This document shows, piece after piece, positions 44,704 through 53,109 of a stretch of DNA of 64,000 nt. Below the pieces are notes generated by a model that made no database searches, was not told where the DNA came from, and was given only the letters and a program-made list of their open reading frames with translations. The translations under genes and the position numbers were made by a program. The stretch's first letter is position 1. The number at the start of each line of letters is the position of its first letter. The stretch covers positions 186,001 through 250,000 of the forward strand of contig NZ_BMSV01000008.1 in assembly GCF_014649335.1 (NCBI RefSeq). The letters are read 5' to 3'. The DNA is from Streptomyces roseolilacinus. Lineage in GTDB: Bacteria; Actinomycetota; Actinomycetes; Streptomycetales; Streptomycetaceae.

Positions 44704-46341
44704 ATGACTGCCACCCTCGTCGCCAAGAACCTCGCCGCCGGACACGCCGAGCGCTCCCTCTTCTCCGGTCTCGACCTCGTCGTCGCCCCCGGCGACGTCA
44801 TCGGCCTCGTCGGGGTCAACGGCGCCGGCAAGTCGACGCTGCTCCGCGTCCTCGCCGGCCTGGACGCCGCCGAGGACGGCGAGGTCCACCTCTCGCCGCG
44901 CACCGCCACCGTCGGCCACCTCCCGCAGGAGCCCGAGCGGCGGCCCGGGGAGACCGTGCGGGACTTCCTCGCCCGCCGCACGGGCGTCACCGGGGCGCAG
45001 GCGGCGATGGACGCGGCGACCCAGGACCTCGTCGACGGGGCGCCCGGCGCCGACGACGCGTACGCCACCGCCCTGGAGCGCTGGCTCGCGCTCGGCGGGG
45101 CCGACCTCGACGACCGGGCCGAGGAGACCGCCGCGTCGCTCGGCCTCACGGTGGGCCTCGACCAGCGGATGACCGCCCTCTCCGGCGGCCAGGCCGCCCG
45201 CGCCGGACTCGCCTCGCTGCTCCTCTCCCGCTACGACGTCTTCCTCCTCGACGAGCCGACCAACGACCTCGACCTGGACGGGCTGGAGCGGTTGGAGGCC
45301 TTCGTCCGGGGCCTGCGCGCCGGGACCGTCGTCATCAGCCACGACCGCGAGTTCCTCGCCCGCACCGCCACCAAGGTCCTCGAACTCGACCTCGCCCAGC
45401 ACCGGACGGCCCTCTACGGCGGCGGTTACGACGCGTACCTGGAGGAACGCGAGACGGCCCGCCGGCACGCCCGCGAGGACTACGAGGAGTACGCCGACAA
45501 GAGGGCCGCCCTGGAGGGCCGCGCCCGGATGCAGCGCTCCTGGATGGACAAGGGCGTCAAGAACGCCCGCCGCAAGGCCGGCGACAACGACAAGATCGGC
45601 CGCAAGTTCCGCAGCGAGGCCAGTGAGAAGCAGGCCGCCAAGGCGCGCCAGACCCAGCGGATGATCGAGCGGCTGGACACCGTCGAGGAGCCCCGCAAGG
45701 AGTGGGAGCTGCGCATGGAGATCGCCGCCGCGCCCCGCTCGGGCGCCGTCGTGGCGACGCTGCGCGACGCCGAGGTCCGGCGCGGCGACTTCACCTTCGG
45801 CCCCGTGACCCTCCAGGTCGACTGGGCCGACCGGATCGCCGTCACCGGCGCCAACGGCGCGGGCAAGTCCACCCTCCTCGCCGCGCTCCTCGGCCGCCTC
45901 CCGCTGGACGCCGGCCACGCGGCGCTGGGCTCCGGCGTCGTCGTCGGCGAGGTCGACCAGGCGCGGCGGTTGTTCCACGGCGAGGAGACGCTGCTGGACG
46001 CCTTCTGCGCCGCCGTCCCCGACACCGAGCCGGCGGAGGTGCGGACGCTCCTCGCCAAGTTCGGCCTCAAGGCCGCCCACGTCCTGCGCCCCGCGACGAC
46101 GCTCTCGCCGGGCGAGCGGACCCGGGCCGCCCTCGCCCTCCTCCAGGGCCGCGGCGTGAACCTGCTCGTCCTGGACGAGCCGACCAACCACCTGGACCTG
46201 CCGGCGATCGAGCAGCTGGAGTCCGCCCTCGACGCGTACACCGGGACGCTGCTCCTCGTCACCCACGACCGGCGCATGCTCGACGCCGTCCACGTCACCC
46301 GCCGCGTCGAGGTCGCCGACGGCAAGGCCACGGAGAGCTGA
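44704..46341 (+). CDS. ABC-F family ATPase
   Basis: A 545-residue protein with two ABC cassettes: Walker A GVNGAGKST and GANGAGKST, signatures LSGGQAARA and LSPGERTRA, and Walker B FLLDEPTNDLD and LVLDEPTNHLD. The second signature has Pro in place of the first Gly. A charged linker (about 235-340) is rich in Arg/Lys. Ribosome-acting ABC-F of the EttA/Uup-like class; resistance or housekeeping cannot be told. It is only distantly similar to the ABC-F at 9514. ATG 44704. Confidence 0.9.
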   Translation: MTATLVAKNLAAGHAERSLFSGLDLVVAPGDVIGLVGVNGAGKSTLLRVLAGLDAAEDGEVHLSPRTATVGHLPQEPERRPGETVRDFLARRTGVTGAQAAMDAATQDLVDGAPGADDAYATALERWLALGGADLDDRAEETAASLGLTVGLDQRMTALSGGQAARAGLASLLLSRYDVFLLDEPTNDLDLDGLERLEAFVRGLRAGTVVISHDREFLARTATKVLELDLAQHRTALYGGGYDAYLEERETARRHAREDYEEYADKRAALEGRARMQRSWMDKGVKNARRKAGDNDKIGRKFRSEASEKQAAKARQTQRMIERLDTVEEPRKEWELRMEIAAAPRSGAVVATLRDAEVRRGDFTFGPVTLQVDWADRIAVTGANGAGKSTLLAALLGRLPLDAGHAALGSGVVVGEVDQARRLFHGEETLLDAFCAAVPDTEPAEVRTLLAKFGLKAAHVLRPATTLSPGERTRAALALLQGRGVNLLVLDEPTNHLDLPAIEQLESALDAYTGTLLLVTHDRRMLDAVHVTRRVEVADGKATES

Positions 46342-46343
46342 CT

Positions 46344-46366
46344 GGGCCGCCCCGCGCGGGCGGCCC
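46344..46366. terminator. Bidirectional terminator
   Basis: A perfect 9-bp stem GGGCCGCCC / GGGCGGCCC with a 5-nt loop between convergent stops. Confidence 0.7.
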
Positions 46367-46374
46367 CGCCGGAC

Positions 46375-46575
46375 CTACGGGCGGTCCTCCGGCTCCTCGT
46401 ACGCGTCGAACGTGCTGTACGCCTCGTCGTCGGGCGCGGCACCGCGGGAGCGGTCCTCCTCCGGGGCGCCCTCGGCCCGCTCGGCCCGGTCCTCGCGCTT
46501 CTTCCCGCCGGCCGTGCGCCGCGTCTCCTCGTGGTGCCTGCGGACCTCTTCGGGCTTGTCGCCGATCTGGTTCAT
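46375..46575 (-). CDS. Small acidic/basic hypothetical protein
   Basis: A 66-residue protein, ATG 46575 with GGAGAG upstream. It is dominated by Glu, Arg, Asp and Lys (KPEEVRRHHEETRRTAGGKK then REDRAERAEG) with an acidic C-terminus (FDAYEEPEDRP). Probably disordered. No family recognised; start and existence rest on the ribosome binding site and codon bias. Confidence 0.5.
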   Translation of the reverse strand: MNQIGDKPEEVRRHHEETRRTAGGKKREDRAERAEGAPEEDRSRGAAPDDEAYSTFDAYEEPEDRP

Positions 46576-46718
46576 GACCCTCTCCGTCTCCGTCGCCGGA
46601 CGGTCTGGTGACCCGGTCAGACTCACACGGCCCGCCCGCGTCCGCACGTCGGCGCCCGGAACGCGCCCGGGGCGGGCGGGGAGACCCCCACCCGCCCCGG
46701 TGCGGCCGCCGGCCGGGC

Positions 46719-49103
46719 TCAGCGGCGGCCCCGCCCCCCGCCGGAGCCGCCGTCCAGCAGCCCCGCCTTGCGCAGGGCGTCCGCCATCGCGCCGTTGGCG
46801 GGCGGCGGCGCCTGCCGGTCGCCGCCGCGGCCACCGCGCCGCTCCTGGCCGCCCCCGCCCTGGCGCTGCTGCGGCGGGCGGCCGGCCCCGCGCTCGCGCT
46901 GCGGCCGTCCGCCGCCGGAGGGCCGGCCGGCCGCCGCCTCGTCGTCCAGGCGCAGCGTCAGCGAGATCCGCTTGCGCGGCACGTCGACGTCGAGGACCTT
47001 CACCTTCACCACGTCACCCGGCTTCACCACCTCGCGCGGGTCCTTCACGAAGGTCCGCGACAGGGCGGACACGTGCACCAGGCCGTCCTGGTGAACGCCG
47101 ACGTCCACGAACGCGCCGAACGCCGCCACGTTGGTGACGACCCCCTCCAGCACCATCCCCGCCGCCAGGTCGCCGATCTTCTCGACGCCCTCCTTGAAGG
47201 TGGCCGTGCGGAACGCCGGACGCGGGTCGCGGCCCGGCTTCTCCAGCTCCCGCAGGATGTCCGTGACGGTCGGCAGGCCGAAGGTCTCGTCGACGAAGTC
47301 GTCCGGGCGCAGCGACCGCAGCACGCCCGTGTCGCCGATCAGCGCCGCGACCTCGCCGCCGGTCGCCTTCACCATCCGCCGCACCACCGGGTACGCCTCC
47401 GGGTGCACCGCCGACGCGTCGAGCGGGTCGTCGCCGCCGCGGATCCGCAGGAAGCCCGCGCACTGCTCGTACGCCTTCGGGCCGAGGCGCGGCACGTCCT
47501 TCAGCGCCTTCCGCGACCGGAACGGCCCGTTGGCGTCCCGGTGGGCCACGATGTTCTCGGCCAGTCCGGCGCCGATGCCCGACACCCGGGAGAGGAGCGG
47601 CGCGGAGGCCGTGTTGACGTCGACGCCGACACCGTTCACGCAGTCCTCGACGACCGCGTCCAGCGACCGGGACAGCTTCACCTCGGACAGGTCGTGCTGG
47701 TACTGGCCGACCCCGATCGACTTCGGGTCGATCTTCACCAGCTCCGCGAGCGGGTCCTGCAGCCGCCGCGCGATCGACACCGCGCCGCGCAGCGACACGT
47801 CGAGCCCGGGCAGCTCCTGCGAGGCGAACGCCGACGCCGAGTACACCGACGCGCCCGCCTCCGACACCATCACCTTCGTCAGCCCCAGCTCGGGGTGGCG
47901 GGCGATGAGGTCCGCGGCGAGCCTGTCCGTCTCGCGCGACGCCGTGCCGTTGCCGACGGCGACGAGCTCCACGGCGTGCTCCTTCGCCAGCCGCGCCAGC
48001 GTCGCCAGCGACGCGTCCCACTTGTTCTGCGGCACGTGCGGGTGGATCGTGTCCGTCGCGACGACCTTGCCGGTCGCGTCGACGACAGCGACCTTGACGC
48101 CCGTGCGGTAGCCGGGGTCGAGGCCCAGGGTCGCCCGGGTCCCGGCGGGCGCGGCCAGCAGCAGGTCCCGCAGGTTCGCGGCGAACACCCGCACGGCCTC
48201 GTCCTCGGCGGCCGTGCGCAGCCGCAGCCGCAGGTCGATGCCGAGGTGCACCAGGACGCGGGTGCGCCACGCCCAGCGGACCGTGTCCGCGAGCCACCGG
48301 TCGGCCGGCCGGCCGCGGTCGGCGATCCCGAACCGCCGGGCGATCGTCCCCTCGTACGTGGAGGGGCCCTCGGTCGGCTCCTCCGGCTCCAGGACCAGCT
48401 CCAGCACGTCCTCCTTCTCGCCGCGCAGCATCGCCAGCACGCGGTGCGAGGGCAGCCGGGTGAACGGCTCCGCGAAGTCGAAGTAGTCGGCGAACTTGGC
48501 GCCCGCCTCCTCCTTGCCCGCGCGGACCTTCGCCACCAGCCGGCCGCGCGTCCACATCCGCTCGCGCAGCTCGCCGATCAGGTCGGCGTCCTCCGAGAAC
48601 CGCTCGGTGAGGATCGCCCGCGCGCCCTCCAGCGCGGCCGCCGGGTCGGCGACGCCCCGGTCCGCGTCGACGAACGCGGCGGCGGCCGCCACCGGGTCCA
48701 CCGACGGGTCCGCGAGCAGCCCGTCCGCCAGCGGTTCGAGCCCGGCCTCCCGGGCGATCTGCGCCTTGGTGCGCCGCTTCGGCTTGAACGGCAGGTAGAT
48801 GTCCTCCAGGCGGGCCTTGGTGTCGGCCTCCCGGATGCGCGCCTGGAGCTCCTCGGTCAGCTTGCCCTGCTCACGCACGGAACCGAGGATCGCGGCGCGC
48901 CGGTCCTCCAGTTCCCGCAGGTAGCGCAGCCGCTCCTCCAGGGTGCGCAGCTGCGCGTCGTCGAGCATCCCGGTCGCTTCCTTGCGGTAGCGCGCGATGA
49001 ACGGCACGGTCGAGCCGCCGTCCAGCAGCTCCACGGCCGCCTTGACCTGCCGCTCCCGTACGCCGAGTTCCTCGGCGATCCTGCCTTCGATGGACGTCGT
49101 CAC
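46719..49103 (-). CDS. Tex-family RNA-binding transcription accessory protein
   Basis: A 794-residue Tex homologue: N-terminal helical region (ELGVRERQVKAAVELLDGG, IARYRKEATG), a YqgF-like RNase H fold (LGLDPGYRTGVKVAVVD), helix-hairpin-helix repeats (NIVAHRDANGPFRSRKAL) and an S1 domain (GVVTNVAAFGAFVDVGVHQDGLVHVS). The Gly/Arg/Gln-rich C-terminal tail is longer than usual. Tex binds RNA and affects transcript processing and toxin/stress genes in other bacteria. GTG 49103 chosen; the frame is open upstream. Confidence 0.94.
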   Translation of the reverse strand: MTTSIEGRIAEELGVRERQVKAAVELLDGGSTVPFIARYRKEATGMLDDAQLRTLEERLRYLRELEDRRAAILGSVREQGKLTEELQARIREADTKARLEDIYLPFKPKRRTKAQIAREAGLEPLADGLLADPSVDPVAAAAAFVDADRGVADPAAALEGARAILTERFSEDADLIGELRERMWTRGRLVAKVRAGKEEAGAKFADYFDFAEPFTRLPSHRVLAMLRGEKEDVLELVLEPEEPTEGPSTYEGTIARRFGIADRGRPADRWLADTVRWAWRTRVLVHLGIDLRLRLRTAAEDEAVRVFAANLRDLLLAAPAGTRATLGLDPGYRTGVKVAVVDATGKVVATDTIHPHVPQNKWDASLATLARLAKEHAVELVAVGNGTASRETDRLAADLIARHPELGLTKVMVSEAGASVYSASAFASQELPGLDVSLRGAVSIARRLQDPLAELVKIDPKSIGVGQYQHDLSEVKLSRSLDAVVEDCVNGVGVDVNTASAPLLSRVSGIGAGLAENIVAHRDANGPFRSRKALKDVPRLGPKAYEQCAGFLRIRGGDDPLDASAVHPEAYPVVRRMVKATGGEVAALIGDTGVLRSLRPDDFVDETFGLPTVTDILRELEKPGRDPRPAFRTATFKEGVEKIGDLAAGMVLEGVVTNVAAFGAFVDVGVHQDGLVHVSALSRTFVKDPREVVKPGDVVKVKVLDVDVPRKRISLTLRLDDEAAAGRPSGGGRPQRERGAGRPPQQRQGGGGQERRGGRGGDRQAPPPANGAMADALRKAGLLDGGSGGGRGRR

Positions 49104-49237
49104 GGTGTGTCCCGACCCGCCTTCCGGTGCTTCCAGATTGCGCTCGCATTCTGCCTGCCCGGGGCCGGATGTGTCGCATTCCCGGCACGTCGGTCCGCGG
49201 GGCGTGCCCGGCCGGCGCCGGGCACGCGCGCGTGCGG

Positions 49238-50104
49238 TCAGCTCCGCCCGGTGAGGTGGGGCGGGAACGCGCCGGCCGCGGCCGCCGCCGCGAGGAAGCC
49301 CTTGGCCAGCCCGGTGAGCCGTTCGACGCGGGCCGCGCCGAGGTGGGCGTACGGCGCCGTGTCCAGCCGGTCCGTGTGGTCCTCCACCTCCTCGCGCAGC
49401 GCGGTGCCCGCCTCGGTGAGCCCGCCCTCGGCGTCCATCAGCCCGCGTCCGCGCAGCCGCTCCACGGCGGCGTCCCAGTCGGACTGCTGCCAGCCGCGGG
49501 AGGCGAGCACCCAGCGCGGCGCGATGCCCGTGCCGGTCGCGGTGTGGCTGACGACGGCCTCCAGCGGGTCGAGGCCGGCGTTCAGCAGGGCGACCAGGTG
49601 GGCGTCCCCGCGGTGCTCGCGCAGCAGCGTCGCCGCGTGCCAGTACGCGAGGTGCGGGGCGTCCGGTACGGGCAGGTCGGCGTGCGCGGCGTACAGCGGC
49701 CGGGCGTGCCGGGTGCACGCCTCCGTCGCGTGCAGGGCCAGCTCGGCGGCCTCCGCCATGTCGGCCGAGTCGACGGCGTCGCCGAGCAGGCGCCGCAGGG
49801 TCCGGTCGGCCGCGCGCAGCCGCGCCGCGAGCACGTCCGCGGGGGACGCGGTGTCCCACACGGCGGGCAGGTGGCGGGCGATGAGGGCGTGGTTGAAGTT
49901 GTAGAAGGTGGCGGCGACCACTCCGGCGCCCACCGCGCCCATGGCGGCGGCGCGTCCCGCGAAGTAGGCGGCGTGCGGGTCGGCGACGCCGGCGCCGGCC
50001 AGCTCCTCGCCGAACTCGGGGGAGAAGTAGACGCTCGAGTGGAGGAGGTTGACCGGGTGGTGGCAGCGGCGCACGGCCCGCGGCGGGAGAGTCGTCATCG
50101 TCAT
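49238..50104 (-). CDS. SCO6745-family protein
   Basis: A 288-residue protein matching what I remember of the SCO6745 family: RCHHPVNLLHSSVYFSPEFGEEL at the N-terminus, YFAGRAAAMGAVGAGVVAATFYNFNH, then a C-terminal winged-helix-like part (RGWQQSDWDAAVERLRGRGL, LTEAGTALREEVEDHTDRLD). The role is unknown. ATG 50104 (50098 possible). A perfect 16-bp palindrome lies 12 nt upstream, so it is very likely repressed by a TetR-type regulator. Confidence 0.8.
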   Translation of the reverse strand: MTMTTLPPRAVRRCHHPVNLLHSSVYFSPEFGEELAGAGVADPHAAYFAGRAAAMGAVGAGVVAATFYNFNHALIARHLPAVWDTASPADVLAARLRAADRTLRRLLGDAVDSADMAEAAELALHATEACTRHARPLYAAHADLPVPDAPHLAYWHAATLLREHRGDAHLVALLNAGLDPLEAVVSHTATGTGIAPRWVLASRGWQQSDWDAAVERLRGRGLMDAEGGLTEAGTALREEVEDHTDRLDTAPYAHLGAARVERLTGLAKGFLAAAAAAGAFPPHLTGRS

Positions 50105-50115
50105 GCCCCATACGT

Positions 50116-50131
50116 TACCGACCGGTCGGTA
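50116..50131. promoter_or_regulatory. Perfect palindrome TACCGACCGGTCGGTA (TetR-type operator)
   Basis: A 16-bp perfect dyad in the 45 nt between the enoyl-CoA hydratase stop and the SCO6745-family start. The ACCGACCGGTCGGT core is the common form of TetR/AcrR operators. No TetR gene is in the window. Confidence 0.7.
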
Positions 50132-50149
50132 CGGTTCCCAGGGGTCCGG

Positions 50150-50893
50150 TCAGCCCCGGTACGTGAAACGCGGCGGCCGCCGCTCCAGGAACGCGGCGAC
50201 GCCTTCCGCCCGGTCCCCGCTCCCGCGCGCCTCCCGCGCCCAGTGCGCGTCCCGGTCGGTCAGCCCGGCGGCGAACTCCTTGGCGGCGGCCTGCGTCAGC
50301 GGCGACCGCGACAGCAGCACCCGGACGAACGCGTCGACCCGCCCCTCCAGCTCCCCGGCCGGCAGCACCTCGTCGACGAGCCCCGTGCGCAGCGCCCGCT
50401 CGTCGTCGATCAGCTCGGCGGAGAACAGCAGGTACTTCGCGGTGGCCGGCCCGACGAGGGAGACCAGCCGCCGGGTGGACGAGGAGGGGTAGACGATGCC
50501 CAGCTTCGCCGGGGTCACCCCGAACCGGGCGCCCGCCTCCGCGAACCGCAGGTCGCAGGCGGCGGCGAGCTGGCAGCCGCCGCCCACGCAGTAACCGCGC
50601 ACGGCGGCGAGGGTCGGCCGGGGGAAGGCGGCCAGGGCCTCCTCCGCGCGCACGGCCAGCGACTGCTGGCGGTCGTCCGGCTCGTGCAGCGTCGAGATGT
50701 CGGCCCCGGCGCAGAACGTGTCGCCCTCGCCGGTCAGCACCAGGGCCCGCACGTCCCGGTCGGCGGCCAGCTCCTCCAGCAGCTCCGGCAGGGCCCGCCA
50801 CATGGCGGCGGTCATGGCGTTGCGCTTGGCCGGGTTGCTGATGACGACGGTGGCGACCCCGTCCGCGACGCGGTGCTCCAGCTGCGGCTCCAT
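50150..50893 (-). CDS. Enoyl-CoA hydratase/isomerase family protein
   Basis: A 247-residue crotonase: ISNPAKRNAMTAAMW, TFCAGADIS (first oxyanion block) and GYCVGGGCQLAAACDLRFA (second), then LGIVYPSSSTRRLVSLVG where hydratases usually carry a catalytic Glu. Here that site reads Tyr-Pro-Ser-Ser, so isomerase, hydrolase or another crotonase activity is possible. ATG 50893. Confidence 0.88.
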   Translation of the reverse strand: MEPQLEHRVADGVATVVISNPAKRNAMTAAMWRALPELLEELAADRDVRALVLTGEGDTFCAGADISTLHEPDDRQQSLAVRAEEALAAFPRPTLAAVRGYCVGGGCQLAAACDLRFAEAGARFGVTPAKLGIVYPSSSTRRLVSLVGPATAKYLLFSAELIDDERALRTGLVDEVLPAGELEGRVDAFVRVLLSRSPLTQAAAKEFAAGLTDRDAHWAREARGSGDRAEGVAAFLERRPPRFTYRG

Positions 50894-51113
50894 GCGCCGG
50901 ATGCTATCCGGGGACCCCGGCCGTACGACCGGGGAGGGGCGCCGCGGGCGCGTCAGAAGGCGATCAGGAACGACCGAACCCATAAGGGTCGCTTACAAGA
51001 ACGAGCGAAGCAGCTTGACAAGCGGTCAGTTCCGACCACCTGCCCGGGGTCCGTGCCCCGGGGCCAACACTCGGTCCGTGGCGACAATCGAGCACGAGGG
51101 CAGGAGCCGGACC

Positions 51114-51557
51114 ATGGAGAGCCGCGGAAGCGTCCCGGCCCGGCCGCCGTCGTACGAAAGAGTCTGGCGCTTCACCGCACCCACGGTGGACGCCTCCGTA
51201 CCACGGGCCCGGCACGCCGTCCGGGACCTGCTGGAGGGTCAGGAGGTCCCGGTCGCCGACGACGTCGTGCAGGGGCTGCTCCTGGTCGTCTCCGAGCTGG
51301 TGACCAACGCCGTGCGGCACGCGGCGCCGCTCTCCCCGCAGATGGCGGTGGAGGTCGCGGTCGGCGCCGAGTGGGTGCGGGTCGCCGTCGAGGACGACCA
51401 CCCGTACCGGCCGAAGGCGCTGGAGACCGACCACGGCCGGACCGGCGGCCGCGGCCTGCTCCTGGTCCGCGAGATCACCCGCGAGGCCGGCGGCTCCTGC
51501 GACGTCGAGCACGCCCCGGGCGGCGGCAAGGTCGTCTGGGCCGCGCTGCCCCGCTGA
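51114..51557 (+). CDS. RsbW-like HATPase domain protein (anti-sigma type)
   Basis: A 147-residue stand-alone GHKL ATPase domain: N-box VVSELVTNAVRHA and G-box GGRGLLLVREITREAG, with a weakened DxGxG-type box (VEDDHPYRP). Streptomyces encode many such proteins; some bind sigma factors or anti-sigma antagonists, most are untested. ATG 51114 has CAGGAG upstream; GTG 51078 is in frame as an alternative. Confidence 0.88.
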   Translation: MESRGSVPARPPSYERVWRFTAPTVDASVPRARHAVRDLLEGQEVPVADDVVQGLLLVVSELVTNAVRHAAPLSPQMAVEVAVGAEWVRVAVEDDHPYRPKALETDHGRTGGRGLLLVREITREAGGSCDVEHAPGGGKVVWAALPR

Positions 51558-51608
51558 CCCGGCGCCGCCGGCCCGGCCCCGGCCGCCCTCCGGCGCCCGG
51601 AACGCGGA

Positions 51609-51636
51609 CGCCCCCGGCCGCGTACGGCCGGGGGCG
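51609..51636. terminator. Strong bidirectional terminator
   Basis: A perfect 12-bp stem CGCCCCCGGCCG / CGGCCGGGGGCG with CGTA loop between the convergent HATPase and idi genes. Confidence 0.8.
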
Positions 51637-51667
51637 CACCACCGGGGCCGGTCCGGGCGTCAGGGGC

Positions 51668-52261
51668 TCACCAGCCGCCGGCCGCCCCCGTCAGCTCCCT
51701 GACGGCCGGACGGGCCGCGTCCAGGACGGTCATGAACCAGGCGGAGAACGGCGCCGACGCGTGCCGCTCGGCCAGCTCCGCCGCCGTCACGAAGGCGGTC
51801 TCCTCCACCTCCTCCGGGTCCGGCCGCAGCGGGGCCTGCACCATCCCCACGAAGAGGTGGTTGTACTCCTGCTCCACCAGGCCCGACGCCGGGTCCGGGT
51901 GGTTGTAGCGGACGGTCCCCGCCTCGGCCATCAGCGACGGCGACACCCCCAGCTCCTCGGACACCCGCCGCGCGGCCGCCGTGAACGGCGCCTCGCCCGG
52001 GTAGGGGTGCCCGCAGCAGGTGTTCGACCAGACGCCCGGCGAGTGGTACTTGCCGAGCGCCCGGCGCTGGAGCAGCAGCCGCCCCTCCTCGTCGAAGAGG
52101 AACACCGAGAACGCCCGGTGCAGCCGGCCGGGCGCCTGGTGCGCGGAGAGCTTCTCGGCCGTGCCGATGGTGGTGCCGTCCTCGTCGACCAGTTCGAGCA
52201 TGATCGACGGCGCGGCTCCGTTCGGCGAGCTGCTCGCCGCGGTGGCGGGTGTGGTCGGCAT
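51668..52261 (-). CDS. idi: Isopentenyl-diphosphate Delta-isomerase, type I
   Basis: A 197-residue Nudix-fold isomerase with the catalytic Cys in WSNTCCGHP and the Glu pair in VEQEYNHLFVG; RRVSEELGV is the Nudix-like helix. It interconverts IPP and DMAPP with Mg/Zn. This supplies precursors for squalene and hopanoids made by the operon 9.5 kb downstream, a linkage I recall also in S. coelicolor. ATG 52261; a longer frame to 52300 adds poorly conserved residues. Confidence 0.95.
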   Translation of the reverse strand: MPTTPATAASSSPNGAAPSIMLELVDEDGTTIGTAEKLSAHQAPGRLHRAFSVFLFDEEGRLLLQRRALGKYHSPGVWSNTCCGHPYPGEAPFTAAARRVSEELGVSPSLMAEAGTVRYNHPDPASGLVEQEYNHLFVGMVQAPLRPDPEEVEETAFVTAAELAERHASAPFSAWFMTVLDAARPAVRELTGAAGGW

Positions 52262-52377
52262 AACCATCCTTCGCATCTGTTCTCGGCCCTGTGGGGCCAT
52301 CCTCAGTCTGCCGTACGGGGGCCGCCCGCCGGCGCATCGCGTTCGCGTACCCCGGCCGGACGCGGCCCCCGTGTGGT

Positions 52378-52929
52378 TCAGACGCCGAACGCGGGCGGAT
52401 AGGTGATCGTGCCCGGGGGCACCTCACCCCGGGCGTCCAGCCGGAGCGCCATCATCGCCTCGTCCGGGACGTCGAAGGACGCCCGGATCCCGTACCGCGA
52501 GGCCGGGACGAAACCGAAGCGCGGGTAGTACTCCGGGTGGCCGAGCACCAGCACCAGCGGCTCGCCGGCCAGCCGCGCCGCGTCCAGGACCGCCCGTACG
52601 ACGGCCTGGCCGGCGCCGCGCCGCTGGTGCTCCGGGGCGACCGCCACCGGGGCCAGCGCCGCGGCCGGGGCGTCCCCGACGCGGCAGCGGGTGATCAGCG
52701 CGTACGCGGCGATCGAGCCGTCCGGCGCCTCGGCGACGTACGACAGGCCCGGCAGCCAGGCGTCCGGGTCGGTGCGTAGCGCGTCGACGAGGTCCGCCTC
52801 CGCGGAGGTCTCGAAGGCCGCCGCGTTCACCGCGTGGACGGAGGCGCGGTCGGCTTCCGTCTCGGGACGGGTCCGCCAGCGGGGGAGGGGAGAGGGGAGG
52901 ACGGTGTGGGTGGAGTCGTCGTGGGACAA
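52378..52929 (-). CDS. GNAT N-acetyltransferase (YhbS-like)
   Basis: A 183-residue acetyltransferase: RPETEADRASVHAVNAAAF at the start, LAPVAVAPEHQRRGAGQAVV (acetyl-CoA loop), LVLGHPEYYPRFGF and YGIRASFDVPDEAMMAL, which are typical of YhbS-type proteins. TTG 52929 with AAGGGG upstream is the best start. A 24-codon ORF with its own ribosome binding site lies just upstream and may be a leader. Confidence 0.85.
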   Translation of the reverse strand: MSHDDSTHTVLPSPLPRWRTRPETEADRASVHAVNAAAFETSAEADLVDALRTDPDAWLPGLSYVAEAPDGSIAAYALITRCRVGDAPAAALAPVAVAPEHQRRGAGQAVVRAVLDAARLAGEPLVLVLGHPEYYPRFGFVPASRYGIRASFDVPDEAMMALRLDARGEVPPGTITYPPAFGV

Positions 52930-52970
52930 CGTGGAAACCCCTTGGATGAGCGGGTCCCCGGCCTGTCGTG

Positions 52971-53045
52971 TCAGCCGGACACCCGGGAGCCTGAGTGGGA
53001 ACGGAACTCTTCGCCGCCGAGGACGGCGCTGACCGCTGCGGTCAT
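52971..53045 (-). CDS. Possible 24-codon leader peptide ORF
   Basis: ATG 53045 with GAGAGGAG about 10 nt upstream opens a 24-codon frame (MTAAVSAVLGGEEF to RVSG) ending 41 nt before the GNAT start. A TAGGCT -10-like box lies 5' of it near 53095. No homologue recognised. Confidence 0.3.
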   Translation of the reverse strand: MTAAVSAVLGGEEFRSHSGSRVSG

Positions 53046-53109
53046 CGAACCCAGCTCCTCTCCACGATCCGGTCGGGTGTCTCCCGTCCGCAGCCTAACA
53101 GCCGGGTGA

